A program made the translations under genes and the position numbers. Below are positions 38,757 to 48,400 of a stretch of DNA of 64,000 bases, piece after piece. The DNA is from Bryobacterales bacterium. Lineage in GTDB: Bacteria; Acidobacteriota; Terriglobia; Bryobacterales; Bryobacteraceae. The notes below the pieces were generated by a model. It had not been told where the DNA came from and did no database searches. It was given only the letters and a program-made list of their open reading frames with translations. Position 1 is the stretch's first letter. Each line of letters opens with the position of its first letter. The stretch is from contig PLOR01000080.1 in the NCBI GenBank assembly GCA_003142185.1, forward strand, positions 1 through 64,000, written 5' to 3'.

Positions 38757-39029
38757 TTACATGTCGATGCGCTGCCGCTTGTGGCCCTCGAGATACCAGC
38801 AGGGGGCGGCGCCGAAGTGCGGAAACAGCGAGTGGACGCACGTTCGCGTCTCCGGGCTGAGCATGATGAATTCGGTCTTGCCGTCCTTCAACGGAACGGC
38901 GTAATAGGGCCGCACCAGAACCGTGCCGAACGCGCGCGGCCCGCGCCAACGGGCGTCCAGCGAATCCCCGCCGAAAAGCAAGCCAGCCAACGCCACGAGG
39001 CCCGCCCCGATCCATCGGACATATCGCAC
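38757..39029 (-). CDS. small exported or membrane-anchored protein
   Basis: 90 aa: an N-terminal hydrophobic helix (VRWIGAGLVALAGLLFGGDS) and a short polar domain with VLVRPYYAVPLKDGKTEFIM, then SPETRTCVHSLFPHFGAAPC. Two Cys could form a disulfide outside the cytoplasm. No family is recognised, but the coherent signal-plus-domain layout supports a real gene. Confidence 0.5.
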   Translation of the reverse strand: MRYVRWIGAGLVALAGLLFGGDSLDARWRGPRAFGTVLVRPYYAVPLKDGKTEFIMLSPETRTCVHSLFPHFGAAPCWYLEGHKRQRIDM

Positions 39030-39143
39030 TCCCCTAGCTTACCAGCGGCGTCGTTTCTTCAGGCGGGTGACGAATAGACTCGCCCTCCTCGCAAGCTTCG
39101 CGGCTTCCAATGGTTAGCCATGGGATCTTAACCATCGGACGCC

Positions 39144-39174
39144 TTGTTTTACCGCCCGCAGTGCTGCCTATAAT
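39144..39174 (+). promoter_or_regulatory. candidate sigma-70-type promoter for the FN3 protein gene
   Basis: A perfect TATAAT at 39169-39174 has TTGTTT 19 bases upstream. It would give a leader of about 200 bases before ATG 39381. The spacing is longer than the optimum, so the call is tentative. The 39030-39380 gap holds nothing else I can support. Confidence 0.3.
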
Positions 39175-39380
39175 GGGGTCACGGTTGCTTCGCCCTTCCG
39201 AATGGGGAGCGGAGTATGGCCGATAAGGGACAGATCGGAAGGCAGGTGGGTCTGTTCAGTTGTTGCGCTGTTGCGCGTTTCATTTGTAACCCCGGGGCTT
39301 GTGTTGCCTCAAGATTCCTGCAAGATGGACCGGGACGGTACCATGAACGGGCAGGAAACAAACTGAGGAGGACCTCTCGC

Positions 39381-39890
39381 ATGCGCAGAGAGTTTTCGGC
39401 AATTGTAGGTTTTGGACTGTTCGTGTTCTCGATACCGGCTTGGGCTCAGGCCAGCGCCTGCGATCTGGTAACCACCGGCGCGACGCCCACCCAGAGTGAC
39501 GTGAACGCGGCGATCAGCATGTCGATTGGCGCGACGCCATGTACCGCCAATATCATGGGCGCGAATGTCTGCAACGTCGTCGTCGTCCAGCGCGTTGTAA
39601 ACGCCGCGATGGGTCAACCGTGCGTCGTCGGCACTCACAGCGTGGGGTTGACGTGGGGCGCCAGCGCGGCGGGCACGTATCCCATCGCCGGCTACAATGT
39701 TTATCGCGCGCCCTCAAGCGCACCGACCCAGTATGTGCAGATCAACACTGCCCTGCTGACGACTCTCAGTTTTACCGATGGCGCGGTGTCGAACAGCGCG
39801 ACCTATTACTATGCGGTCACGGCTGTGGATACGCAGGGCAACCAGAGCGCGTATTCTACTGCGGGGGCGACCACCCTACCGTCCTCTTAG
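39381..39890 (+). CDS. secreted protein with a fibronectin type III-like domain
   Basis: 169 aa from ATG 39381, with GAGGAGGACC upstream. The signal peptide ends IPAWAQA. The first part has three Cys (SACDLVTTGATPTQSDVNAA; TPCTANIMGANVCNVVV) in a pattern I do not recognise. The second part is FN3-like: LTWGASAAGTYPIAGYNVYR and YYYAVTAVDTQGNQSAYS. It is probably an extracellular adhesion module. The next large secreted protein gene is convergent to it. Confidence 0.72.
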   Translation: MRREFSAIVGFGLFVFSIPAWAQASACDLVTTGATPTQSDVNAAISMSIGATPCTANIMGANVCNVVVVQRVVNAAMGQPCVVGTHSVGLTWGASAAGTYPIAGYNVYRAPSSAPTQYVQINTALLTTLSFTDGAVSNSATYYYAVTAVDTQGNQSAYSTAGATTLPSS

Positions 39891-39960
39891 AGCATCGATC
39901 GCGCCACGGAAGTTCCTTGCCAGGTGAGGAATGAAGATCCGCTAAGAGGACACAAGCGGC

Positions 39961-41181
39961 TTACTGAACGGCCATCGTCACACCTGGCTGGCTGTTTCCG
40001 CCAACGGTAATCGTCACCGGCACCGCCGCGCTGGGCGCAATTCCAAGGGGAACGCGCACGTTGACTTGCAGCAGCCCCGCGACCTGGTCACCCGCCGAGC
40101 CCGCGTACCACACATCAGCGCTTTGCCCGCCGATCGACACCGTCACCGCCTGGATGGGTTGGCGCAAATCCGCCGCCGTAACAATGATCCCATCCGTACC
40201 TGGGGGCGCGGTCTGTCCCTCGCCCGTGCCGTAAATCGAAACCACGTCTCCGGGCGCAGCCGGACTATCCGCGCCATTGATGGTGCCGTTCTGGTTGACG
40301 ATCGCGCCCTGGCCGGTGCCCGACGCGTTCAACGTGAAGATCCCCGGACAGGTTGGCGCTACGGCCATCGTGAACGGCGCCGAGAGGACCCCCTGGTACT
40401 CCACCTGGATGGATGTCTGAGCTTGCCCGCTCACCTCGTAGGGCACGATGGCAGACAACTGGCCCGCCATCGTATACAGAAGCGGAGCGGGGACGCCGTC
40501 AAAGAGAACCGTGGTAGTGCCCAGTGAGGCGGCGACCAATCCGGCGGATGTGATTTGCGTGCTGCTCAGCGCGGATCCCGCCAGGAAGTTTCCGGCGACA
40601 ACGACGATTTCACCCGGTGCGACAGAGCCGGTTGCATAACTCGCCGCGTTTGCGACAGCGGAGATCGCGGGAGCGGACACGCCGGCTCCCGGTACCACCA
40701 CGCCGCCGCCGCCGGTGGACAGCGGCACAGGGCCTCCCAGGGGATCCGACGCGGTGGCGTTCGTCAATCCGAGCGGATACACTCCGGGAGAGGCGCCAGC
40801 GGCGACTTCCACCGAGACCGTCGCCAGCACGCCGTCCGCGATCGCATTTTGATTCAAGCCCACGATCAGAATCCGCTCCACACCTGGCCCCGGAGTCGAC
40901 GCCCAAATGCTCTTCTCCGCGCTGGTGAGAGTGTCCCCCAGAGAGACCGAGACTATCGGCGCCTGGCTCTGGTATGAAATGTCAAACTGAATTGCGCTCA
41001 ACGCCTGACCTGCGGAAGAGAGAGCGACCTCGACCCCGACCTCGACCGCAGCGCCTCCCTGCGCCGCTGCTATCGCTTGGGTGAGGGAGACCGTCGGCGT
41101 GGCCGGGGAGGCGAGAATTCCCGTGGCGACGGCGAACCATAGCACACCGGGCAAAACAGAACTGAAGCCGCGACAGCGCAC
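39961..41181 (-). CDS. secreted protein: cohesin-like domain plus TIGR03437-type C-terminus
   Basis: 406 aa with a signal peptide (VLPGVLWFAVATGILA). Residues about 30-155 form a cohesin-like beta sandwich (AIQFDISYQSQAPIVSVSLG; LIVGLNQNAIADGVLATVSV). Residues 170-406 match the 'Solibacter C-terminal' type: VANAASYATGSVAPGEIVVV, LSAIVPYEVSGQAQTSIQVE, GDVVSIYGTGEGQTAPPG and VPVTITVGGNSQPGVTMAV. This domain is strongly associated with Solibacter-like Acidobacteria. It is presumably exported to the cell surface. No dockerin partner is visible in the window. Confidence 0.8.
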   Translation of the reverse strand: MRCRGFSSVLPGVLWFAVATGILASPATPTVSLTQAIAAAQGGAAVEVGVEVALSSAGQALSAIQFDISYQSQAPIVSVSLGDTLTSAEKSIWASTPGPGVERILIVGLNQNAIADGVLATVSVEVAAGASPGVYPLGLTNATASDPLGGPVPLSTGGGGVVVPGAGVSAPAISAVANAASYATGSVAPGEIVVVAGNFLAGSALSSTQITSAGLVAASLGTTTVLFDGVPAPLLYTMAGQLSAIVPYEVSGQAQTSIQVEYQGVLSAPFTMAVAPTCPGIFTLNASGTGQGAIVNQNGTINGADSPAAPGDVVSIYGTGEGQTAPPGTDGIIVTAADLRQPIQAVTVSIGGQSADVWYAGSAGDQVAGLLQVNVRVPLGIAPSAAVPVTITVGGNSQPGVTMAVQ

Positions 41182-41311
41182 GTGTTCAATTGTACAACTT
41201 GGGCTCTGAACCGGCGCTTGCCCGTTGGTACCATGCGCCTATGACCGTTCGGGACTGTATTGGTCTTAGTCTCTAACGGAGGCTCGCGGCAACGCGCGTA
41301 TTCGGTGCCGA

Positions 41312-44300
41312 TTACCGGGCTTCGACGGCAATCGTGACCGTGTTGCTGGTGAGCGTTTGTCCGCTGGAGTCGGGTACCTGCACTATAACTGGGACGGCGT
41401 CGCCCGAAGCGACGCTGGCCGGCACCGTCACGTCGATCCGATAGACGCCCGCCATTCCCGGCATTGGCTGGACCTGATCTGCCGTGGTGTAGGCGCCGCC
41501 GATCGAAATCCGCAGCAGCGCCGGACTGGCGTCGAGTCCCGCTCCGGTGGCGAGAATCGAGATCGCGTCACCCGGTTCCGCGGGCTGGCCGTTGTTCAGA
41601 TAGCTACGCGGTGTGGCCAGCAGAGAGGTGCCGGCAAGCGTCGCCATGGCTTGACCTTGCCCTGATCCGTTGGCGGAAAAGAGGCCCAACGTCGCTTGCT
41701 GATTGGCGTCAACCACGTTGGAAACCGCGCCGCCTGTCTGGGCCGAAATCTCCAACTCTCCTGCCGGTGCCGCCTCCGGACAGAGGAAGTCGAGCCGCGT
41801 TGCCGAAGCGTAAACAATGGGCGCCGGGTTGCCATTCACAATCACCTCGGCGCCTGCGAGTTGAGTTGAACTCCCAGTTGGATTCGAAGTGGGCTGGGTG
41901 CCCAAAGCGAGCCAGCGTCCGAGCAGGCTTGCCACCGAACCTGGGCTGCAACTCAAGGTTGGCCGGGTTGGAACTCCCGCCTTGGGAAAAACGCCCTGCG
42001 ACTGCTGGCTCCCGGCATTTCGGAGGTCTGAAATCACCGGAAGGCCCGGATCGGCTTCGATCACCACGGAGCCGGTAGAAGATATCCGCGCGGAATTGGT
42101 CGCGGTGAAGGTAACTTCGCGTCTCTCCAACGGAGATGAGTTACCAAGTTGGTGGATGGGCCCGGCCGGTGCTTGCGGCGTCCAGAGGAAACTACCGGTG
42201 GCGGGATCAAACGAGGCGCCTGCCGGCAGGTTGGCCGCCGACAGAGTGAGCGGCAAATCGCCGGGATCGACGGCCGAAAAAGTGAAGGCCAACGGCTGTC
42301 CAAACGCAGCCAGTTCCGTTCCCGGCAGGTTCAGGATCGGTGCGGTGGCCGGCGTCACGGCAGCCGAACTTGTCACGGAAGTCTGTCCAAACTGCACTGT
42401 TACCGCGGACGACTGCTGCCCGGCTAGAGGCGTCGTAAAGACCTCGAAGCTGAGTTGCGCCTGTCCGGGACGCGTTGTGAACGGACTGGGAAGCTCAAAG
42501 CTTGTGCTGTCGCTGGAGACAGACAGGCGAGCTACCTGCAGTACATTTGGAATGTTCATGCCAACCGTGCATGTGAAGGAACCGCCGGCTTGGACCGTCT
42601 GCGGTACGCATGAAAGGCTGGTGGGCCGAATGCCGGTGATTGGAATGCTGGCCGTCGTCAAGGCTCCCTGCACGGACGCTGTGATCTGAGCCTGCGTATC
42701 CTGGTCCGACGATATTACGGTAGCGGCAAACGGAACGGACAGGGCGCCGGCGGGGATCACGACCTGCACCGGCACCTGCACGCGCGACGTATTCGCCTGC
42801 AGAGCGACGGTCACGCCACTTACAGGCGCGGCTTGCGCCAGGGAGACACCGCAGTCCAGGCCGCCCACCTTGTTCGGGTCGGGATTGCAGGCGATCGAAG
42901 CGCCGCTCTGTGAGGATGCAGGCTGCAAGCCGACGGAGGTCGTCTCGGACGGGTTCGGTGCAATCGAGCTGACCGCCGGCTGCACGCCCCCGCTGGAGCC
43001 CACTTGAAAGTTCTGTGAAGCGGCGAGCCCGCCCGGGTTGGTGATGTTGAGCGTGGCCGTATAGGAGGTCGCTCCGCCCATGTACACCGCTACCTGCACC
43101 TCCGACGAGCTGACGAAAGTCAGACAGGACGCCGGCACCGGGTAATTCACGCCCGCCACGGTCACCGAACCCGTAAACCCGCTTTGAAAGTTGCTCCCGA
43201 TCACCGTCAGAGTGGTCAATTGCTCCCACGGCACCGGGTTCGGCGCCATCGAGCTGATCGCCGGCTGCACGCCCCCACTGGAGCCCACTTGAAAGTTCTG
43301 TGAAGCGGCGAGCCCGCCCGGGTTGGTGATGTTGAGCGTGGCCGTATAGGAGGTCGCTCCGCCCATGTACACCGCTACCTGCACCTCCGACGAGCTGACG
43401 AGAGTCAGACCTGACGCCGGCACCGGGTAATTCACGCCCGCCACGGTCACCGAAGCCGTAAACCCGCTTTGAAAGTTGCTCCCGTTCACCGTCAGGGTGG
43501 TCAACTGCTCCCACGGCACCGGGTTCGGCGCCATCGAGCTGATCGCCGGTATCATGGCAGGAGCGCTCGCCGTTGGCGCCACCAGCGAGATTGAAGCCGT
43601 CTGCGAGCTGCCGTTGTAAGATGCCGTCACCACTGCGGTCTGGTTGGCAGTAAATGTGTTCGTTGTGGCCGTGAAGCTGCCTGTTGTGGAACCGCTCGGC
43701 ACCGTCACCGACGCGGGCACGGGCAGCGCACCGGTACTACTAGAGAGGTTGACAGTCACGCCGGCGGAGGAGGCGGGCTCACTCAGCGCCGCCGTACAGA
43801 TCGACGAGGCACCGCTGCTGAGCGATGCGGGGTTGCAGGAGAGTCCGGCTAACGTAGGCGCCAGAACCAGTGGTGCTGGGAGTGTTATTGTTCCACCCGT
43901 GCCAGTCACGGAAATTGGGCTTCCAGCGGCGGTCGCGCCAGCCAGGTTAGTGAGGCCAATCGGCGTCGTGCCTGCCGAACTGGTCATCGTCACGTTGATC
44001 ACCGCGACAACACCGTTCTGGATGACCGCGTCGTTCATCCCGGACAGCAGGCATGTGTAGGAACCGGCGCCCGAAAAACAGGTGATCGTTTCGTCCGCCG
44101 CGGTGGCGCTGGAGCCGGCGACTGCGCCGATCGAGGCAGTGTTGCCGGCTGGATAAGTCAGCGTCCACTGGACTCCCGCCGGCTCGCTTCCCACTGGGGA
44201 ATTCAACGACAGGTTTAGTGCGATGGCGCCGCCCGCAACGGCGGTCCCTGAAGACAGCGCCAACGCGTCCTGTCCAAACACGACCCCAGGCACGAACGCG

Positions 44301-44371
44301 AGGAGTGGTCCAAGCAAGAAACTGCCAGTCAGAGGGCTCAGCAGCCTCTTCCCACGGACGTCACGGTGCAA
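41312..44371 (-). CDS. large secreted repeat protein (cohesin-like, Ig-like, IPT/TIG, TIGR03437-like)
   Basis: 1019 aa with a signal peptide (GSFLLGPLLAFVPGVVFGQ). The N-terminal cohesin-like domain (LALSSGTAVAGGAIALNLSL; VQWTLTYPAGNTASI) is followed by an Ig-like unit (LAGLSCNPASLSSGASSICT) and two nearly identical 95-aa IPT/TIG units (AISSMAPNPVPWEQLTTLTV ...). Further beta-rich regions and a TIGR03437-like end (NGNPAPIVYASATRLDFLCP; GDAISILATGAGLDASP) complete it. The N-terminal domain is clearly related to that of the 45467-50467 protein, which is transcribed divergently across a 1.1-kb gap. It is likely a surface or matrix protein. Confidence 0.8.
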   Translation of the reverse strand: MHRDVRGKRLLSPLTGSFLLGPLLAFVPGVVFGQDALALSSGTAVAGGAIALNLSLNSPVGSEPAGVQWTLTYPAGNTASIGAVAGSSATAADETITCFSGAGSYTCLLSGMNDAVIQNGVVAVINVTMTSSAGTTPIGLTNLAGATAAGSPISVTGTGGTITLPAPLVLAPTLAGLSCNPASLSSGASSICTAALSEPASSAGVTVNLSSSTGALPVPASVTVPSGSTTGSFTATTNTFTANQTAVVTASYNGSSQTASISLVAPTASAPAMIPAISSMAPNPVPWEQLTTLTVNGSNFQSGFTASVTVAGVNYPVPASGLTLVSSSEVQVAVYMGGATSYTATLNITNPGGLAASQNFQVGSSGGVQPAISSMAPNPVPWEQLTTLTVIGSNFQSGFTGSVTVAGVNYPVPASCLTFVSSSEVQVAVYMGGATSYTATLNITNPGGLAASQNFQVGSSGGVQPAVSSIAPNPSETTSVGLQPASSQSGASIACNPDPNKVGGLDCGVSLAQAAPVSGVTVALQANTSRVQVPVQVVIPAGALSVPFAATVISSDQDTQAQITASVQGALTTASIPITGIRPTSLSCVPQTVQAGGSFTCTVGMNIPNVLQVARLSVSSDSTSFELPSPFTTRPGQAQLSFEVFTTPLAGQQSSAVTVQFGQTSVTSSAAVTPATAPILNLPGTELAAFGQPLAFTFSAVDPGDLPLTLSAANLPAGASFDPATGSFLWTPQAPAGPIHQLGNSSPLERREVTFTATNSARISSTGSVVIEADPGLPVISDLRNAGSQQSQGVFPKAGVPTRPTLSCSPGSVASLLGRWLALGTQPTSNPTGSSTQLAGAEVIVNGNPAPIVYASATRLDFLCPEAAPAGELEISAQTGGAVSNVVDANQQATLGLFSANGSGQGQAMATLAGTSLLATPRSYLNNGQPAEPGDAISILATGAGLDASPALLRISIGGAYTTADQVQPMPGMAGVYRIDVTVPASVASGDAVPVIVQVPDSSGQTLTSNTVTIAVEAR
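42976..43545. repeat. two 285-bp tandem units within the 1019-aa protein gene
   Basis: The unit boundary CCGGCTGCACGCCCCC starts at 42976 and again at 43261. The copies differ at only a few positions and encode two 95-aa IPT/TIG domains. The low divergence indicates a recent in-frame duplication. The exact outer ends are approximate, because flanking sequence is related too. Confidence 0.8.
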
Positions 44372-45466
44372 ACTTGTGGACCTCCAAAAAGGGCGCCATA
44401 ACTACCCGGCTCAAAGGTGCCATGGCGTGCGCGCGGCTGCCTCTCGGTCCAACCAGCTTTAAAGTATATATCGAGCTCTTAATCTTTAATACTGTCCTTA
44501 GCCGACACTTTGCTATGTCAATAGGTCTGGCCACCATGCCGACCAAAGTTAAGTTGGCTCGCCGCGGCGTCGACTTATTCCGAAGCGCTCATCCGCCTTC
44601 GAAATGCCGAACTGAAATTTGTTGAACGCCCAGCGTTGCAACTGAAGTGCCAGCATTCATTGGCTTGACATTAAAGAGGTTCCCTCCCGCAGCCCCGGTT
44701 CCCACCCCGTTTTACACGGTGGAAAATCCAGAATCGTGAAGTTTCGTCCTAAACCTGTTAACAAGTGAAAACTATTCTTGCGAAAAACCGGCTTTGTTCA
44801 ATGGCACTCAGCTTTCCAGCGCTACCCTCGTTCGGGGAGCCGCCCTGCTGGAATCACTCGACTATTTCGCAAAATAATAAAACAATCGGCTACGAATGTT
44901 GTCTTGGCAATTTGGCGAAAAAGAGTTCTAAAACACTGAAAATAAGTTTGGCCAGAACTTGAAATCAACTAGTTGCAAGTGGCCGTAAGTGTCGCTAACT
45001 GCCCGAGCGTGGCTACAACTCGCGGCAGGCTGCCATCGAGGGAAGACTACGCCGCGCAACACCCAAACTGGGGTAATGAATGGGCTTGGAATTATATGCG
45101 CCCGCCGCGCTCTTCGCCGCGCAGTGCGCCGATGGACCTCAGCGTGCTTATCATCTCGGTGTTCTCCAGGTATAGCGTGCGTGGCCAGAGAAGCCGGAGT
45201 TCTGTAAGACAACGGGCCTGACAGAGCGAACAGCCGGCCGCACGCGTTTTTCAGATCAAGAAAACAAGCAGCAGATGAGTGTTTTGCGGACAGTCACGAT
45301 AGCCCTGTTCAAGCGGTGCTGACTGTCAGCGGGCGCGCAGACCGTCCGCCCACCTTGCACTTGCGACTTCAGTAAGTCCCCGCGTACTAACCATTCACAA
45401 TCTGGTTAAGCAGGGATTGAGTCGACTATATTCAGATCTTGAACGAAGAATATCGAGTTACCCAAA
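44372..45466. other. 1.1-kb divergent intergenic region
   Basis: It separates two divergent genes for large secreted proteins and is noticeably richer in A and T than its surroundings (for example 44455-44520 and 44860-44950). Small open frames here show no domain, signal peptide or ribosome site. It probably holds both promoters and possibly regulator sites; I see no clear inverted repeat or riboswitch. Confidence 0.5.
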
Positions 45467-48400
45467 ATGCCGAATAGCTATACGAAGCAGCGGATCGCCT
45501 TCTTTCTGTTCTGTTTCCTTCTTGGCAGCTTAGCCTTCAGTCAAACATCTTCTCTGAGCCTCTCGTCTGGTTCCGCCGTCGAGGGTGGCTCTGTGTCGCT
45601 GAACCTTTCGTTAAGCGCCAGTGGCGGTGCACCTGCCGGTTTGCAATGGACACTCTCGTTCGTTCCCACCGATGCCACTTCCGTCGTGGTTGCCGCCGGG
45701 GCGGCGCTCAGCGGCGCGAGCAAGACCCTTACGTGCAACTCCGTCAGCGGCTCGGTGACGTGCATGGCGATCGGGGCGACCGATTCGACGATCGGTAACG
45801 GTGTGGTGGCCACGGTTACGGTTACCCTCTCCCCGGCGACCAGCGGTGCGACCGTGCCCATCGCGGTCAGCAAGGCCACAGCGGCTTTTGCGAATGGATC
45901 CTCTCTGGCGAACGGATCTACCGAAACCATGTCGGCGGTTTCAGGCGCGATTACGGTGACAAATTGGGCGCCTGCCTTGTCTTCCCTGTCGTGCTCGCCC
46001 ACCAGCTTGGGTTCCGGCGCCAAATCCACCTGCACGGTCAGCTTGGCTCAGGCGGCTCCGAGCGGAGGCACGGCTGTGTCTCTGGCCAGCAACAACACAA
46101 TGCTTCCGGTCCCCGCCTCGGTCACCGTACCGGCCGGCTCGACTTCGGCTACCTCCACAGCGACGGCTGGCAATTGCGGCACCAATCAGACGGCAACGGT
46201 CACGGCTACCCTCAACAGCGCTTCCAAGGCTGTCGTCATCAGCCTGATGGCACCGGTGCAAGTCTCCTCGCTCACTTGCAGCCCCACTAGCCTGGGACAG
46301 AGTTCCTCCAGCACCTGCACCATCACGTTGAATCAGGTGGCGCCGACGGGAGGCGCCAGCATAGCCTTGTCGAGCAATGCGGCGGCACTGACGGTGCCGG
46401 CGACGGCGACCGTGGCGGCCGGATCTGCCACGGCCACTTTCGGCGCCACCAGCGGCACGATTTCCAGCAATCAAACGGCAACGGTAACGGCTGCTTACAA
46501 CAGCACCTCAGCGACGGCCGGCATCAGTCTGGTAGTACCGGTGAAGGTCTCCTCGCTCAGTTGCAGCCCCACCAGCCTGGGGCAGAGTTCCTCCAGCACT
46601 TGCACCATCACGCTGACTCAGGCGGCACCGACCGGAGGCGCCAGCGTGGCCTTGTCGAGCAATGCGGCGGCACTGACGGTGCCGGCGACGGCGACGGTGG
46701 CGGCCGGGTCTGCCACAGCCACTTTCAGCGCCACCAGCGGCACGATTTCCAGCAATCAAACGGCGACGGTGACGGCTACCTACAACAGCACCTCGGCGAC
46801 GGCCGGCATCAGCTTGACGGTAACCGTGCGGATGTCCTCGCTCAGTTGCAACCCCACCGGCCTGGGGCAGAGTTCCTCGAGCATTTGCACCATCACGCTA
46901 ACTCAGGTGGCGCCGACTGGAGGCGCCAGCGTGGCCTTGTCGAGCAATGCGGCGGCACTGACGGTGCCGGCGACGGTGACAGTAGCGGCCGGGTCTGCCA
47001 CAGCCACTTTCAGCGCCACCAGCGGCACGATTTCCAGCAATCAAACGGCGACGGTTACGGCCACTTACAACAGCACCTCGGCGACGGCCAGCATCAGTCT
47101 GACCGCGCCGGTGCAAGTTTCCTCGCTCAGTTGCAGCCCCGCCAGCCTCGGGCCGAATTCCTCCACCACCTGCACCACAACGCTGAATCAGGCGGCGCCC
47201 AGCGGAGGCGCCAGCGTGACGCTGTCCAGCAACAGCACGATGCTGTCCGTGGCGGCCTCGGTCACAGTGCCGGCCGGTTCAACTTCGGCCAACTCCACAG
47301 CTACGGCTGGCAATTGCAACTCCAATCAGACCGCAACGCTCACGGCCACCCTCAGTGGCGTTTCCAAGATCGCTAGCATCAGCCTGGTAGCACCGGTGCA
47401 AGTTTCCTCGCTCAGTTGCAGCCCCACCAGCCTGGGGCAAGATTCCTCCAGCACTTGCACCATCACGCTGAATCAGGCGGCACCGAGCGGAGGTGCCAGC
47501 ATCACGCTATCCAGCAATGCGGCGGCACTGACCGTGCCGGCGACGGTGACGGTGGCGGCCGGATCTGCCACGGCCACTTTCGGCGCCACCAGCGGCACGA
47601 TTTCCAGTAATCAGACGGCGACGGTGACGGCCACTTATAACACTTCAGCGACGGCCAGCATCACTCTGACGGCGCCGGCGACGGTGACCGGCGTATCGCC
47701 GAATAGTGGGTCGACGGCGGGCGGGACAACCGTAACGATCACCGGGACGAGCTTTGCCGCCGGAGCGACCGTGACATTTGGCGGGACGGCGGCGAGCGGC
47801 GTAGTGGTGGTGAACAGTACGACCATCACGGCCGCAACTCCCGCCGGAACCGCGGGAGCAGTGACAGTGACGGTGATGAATCCTGGGGCGCAAAGCGGAA
47901 GTTTGGCGGCCGGGTTCACCTATGTGGTGCCCACCAGCACGACTATTACCTATGTGCAGGGTAACTTCGCCACGCCGCAAACCGCTTCGACCACGGTAAG
48001 TATCGCCTTCACGGCCGCTCAGGTTGCGGGCGACCTCAACGTCATCGCGGTGGGCTGGAACGACAGCAAGGCCGTGGTCAGCGCAGTTACGGATTCGAAA
48101 GGTAACAAATACGCACTGGCCGTGGGCCCCACGGTCCAGAGCAGCTACGCGACGCAGTCCATTTATTATGCGAAGAACATCGCAGCGGCGGTTGCCGGGG
48201 CAAACACCGTCACGGTGACCTTTGCGAGTGCCGCGACGGCCCCCGACATACGCATACTCGAGTACAGCGGAGCGGATCCGAGCAACCCGGTGGATGTGAC
48301 GGTTGCAACTACAGGCAGCAGTGCCACCAGCAGCAGCGGCGCCGTGACCACGACCAACGCGAACGACTTGCTCTTCGGCGCCAACCTGGTTCAGACCAGC

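Noticed and set aside
39180-39380. Possible riboswitch in the long leader of the FN3 protein gene
   Set aside because: I looked for cyclic-di-GMP, cobalamin and similar conserved cores and found none.
42495-43514. 339-aa second minus-strand frame within the 1019-aa protein gene
   Set aside because: It only shows repeats because the underlying DNA is duplicated; Gly/Arg/Asp-rich with no signal peptide.
44765-44962. 65-aa open frame in the divergent gap
   Set aside because: AT-rich stretch without start context or domain; likely chance.
45971-47677. Regularly spaced repeats resembling a CRISPR array
   Set aside because: The 285-base units are contiguous, in frame and encode Ig-like domains; there are no spacers and no cas genes. 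No other CRISPR-like array was seen in the window.
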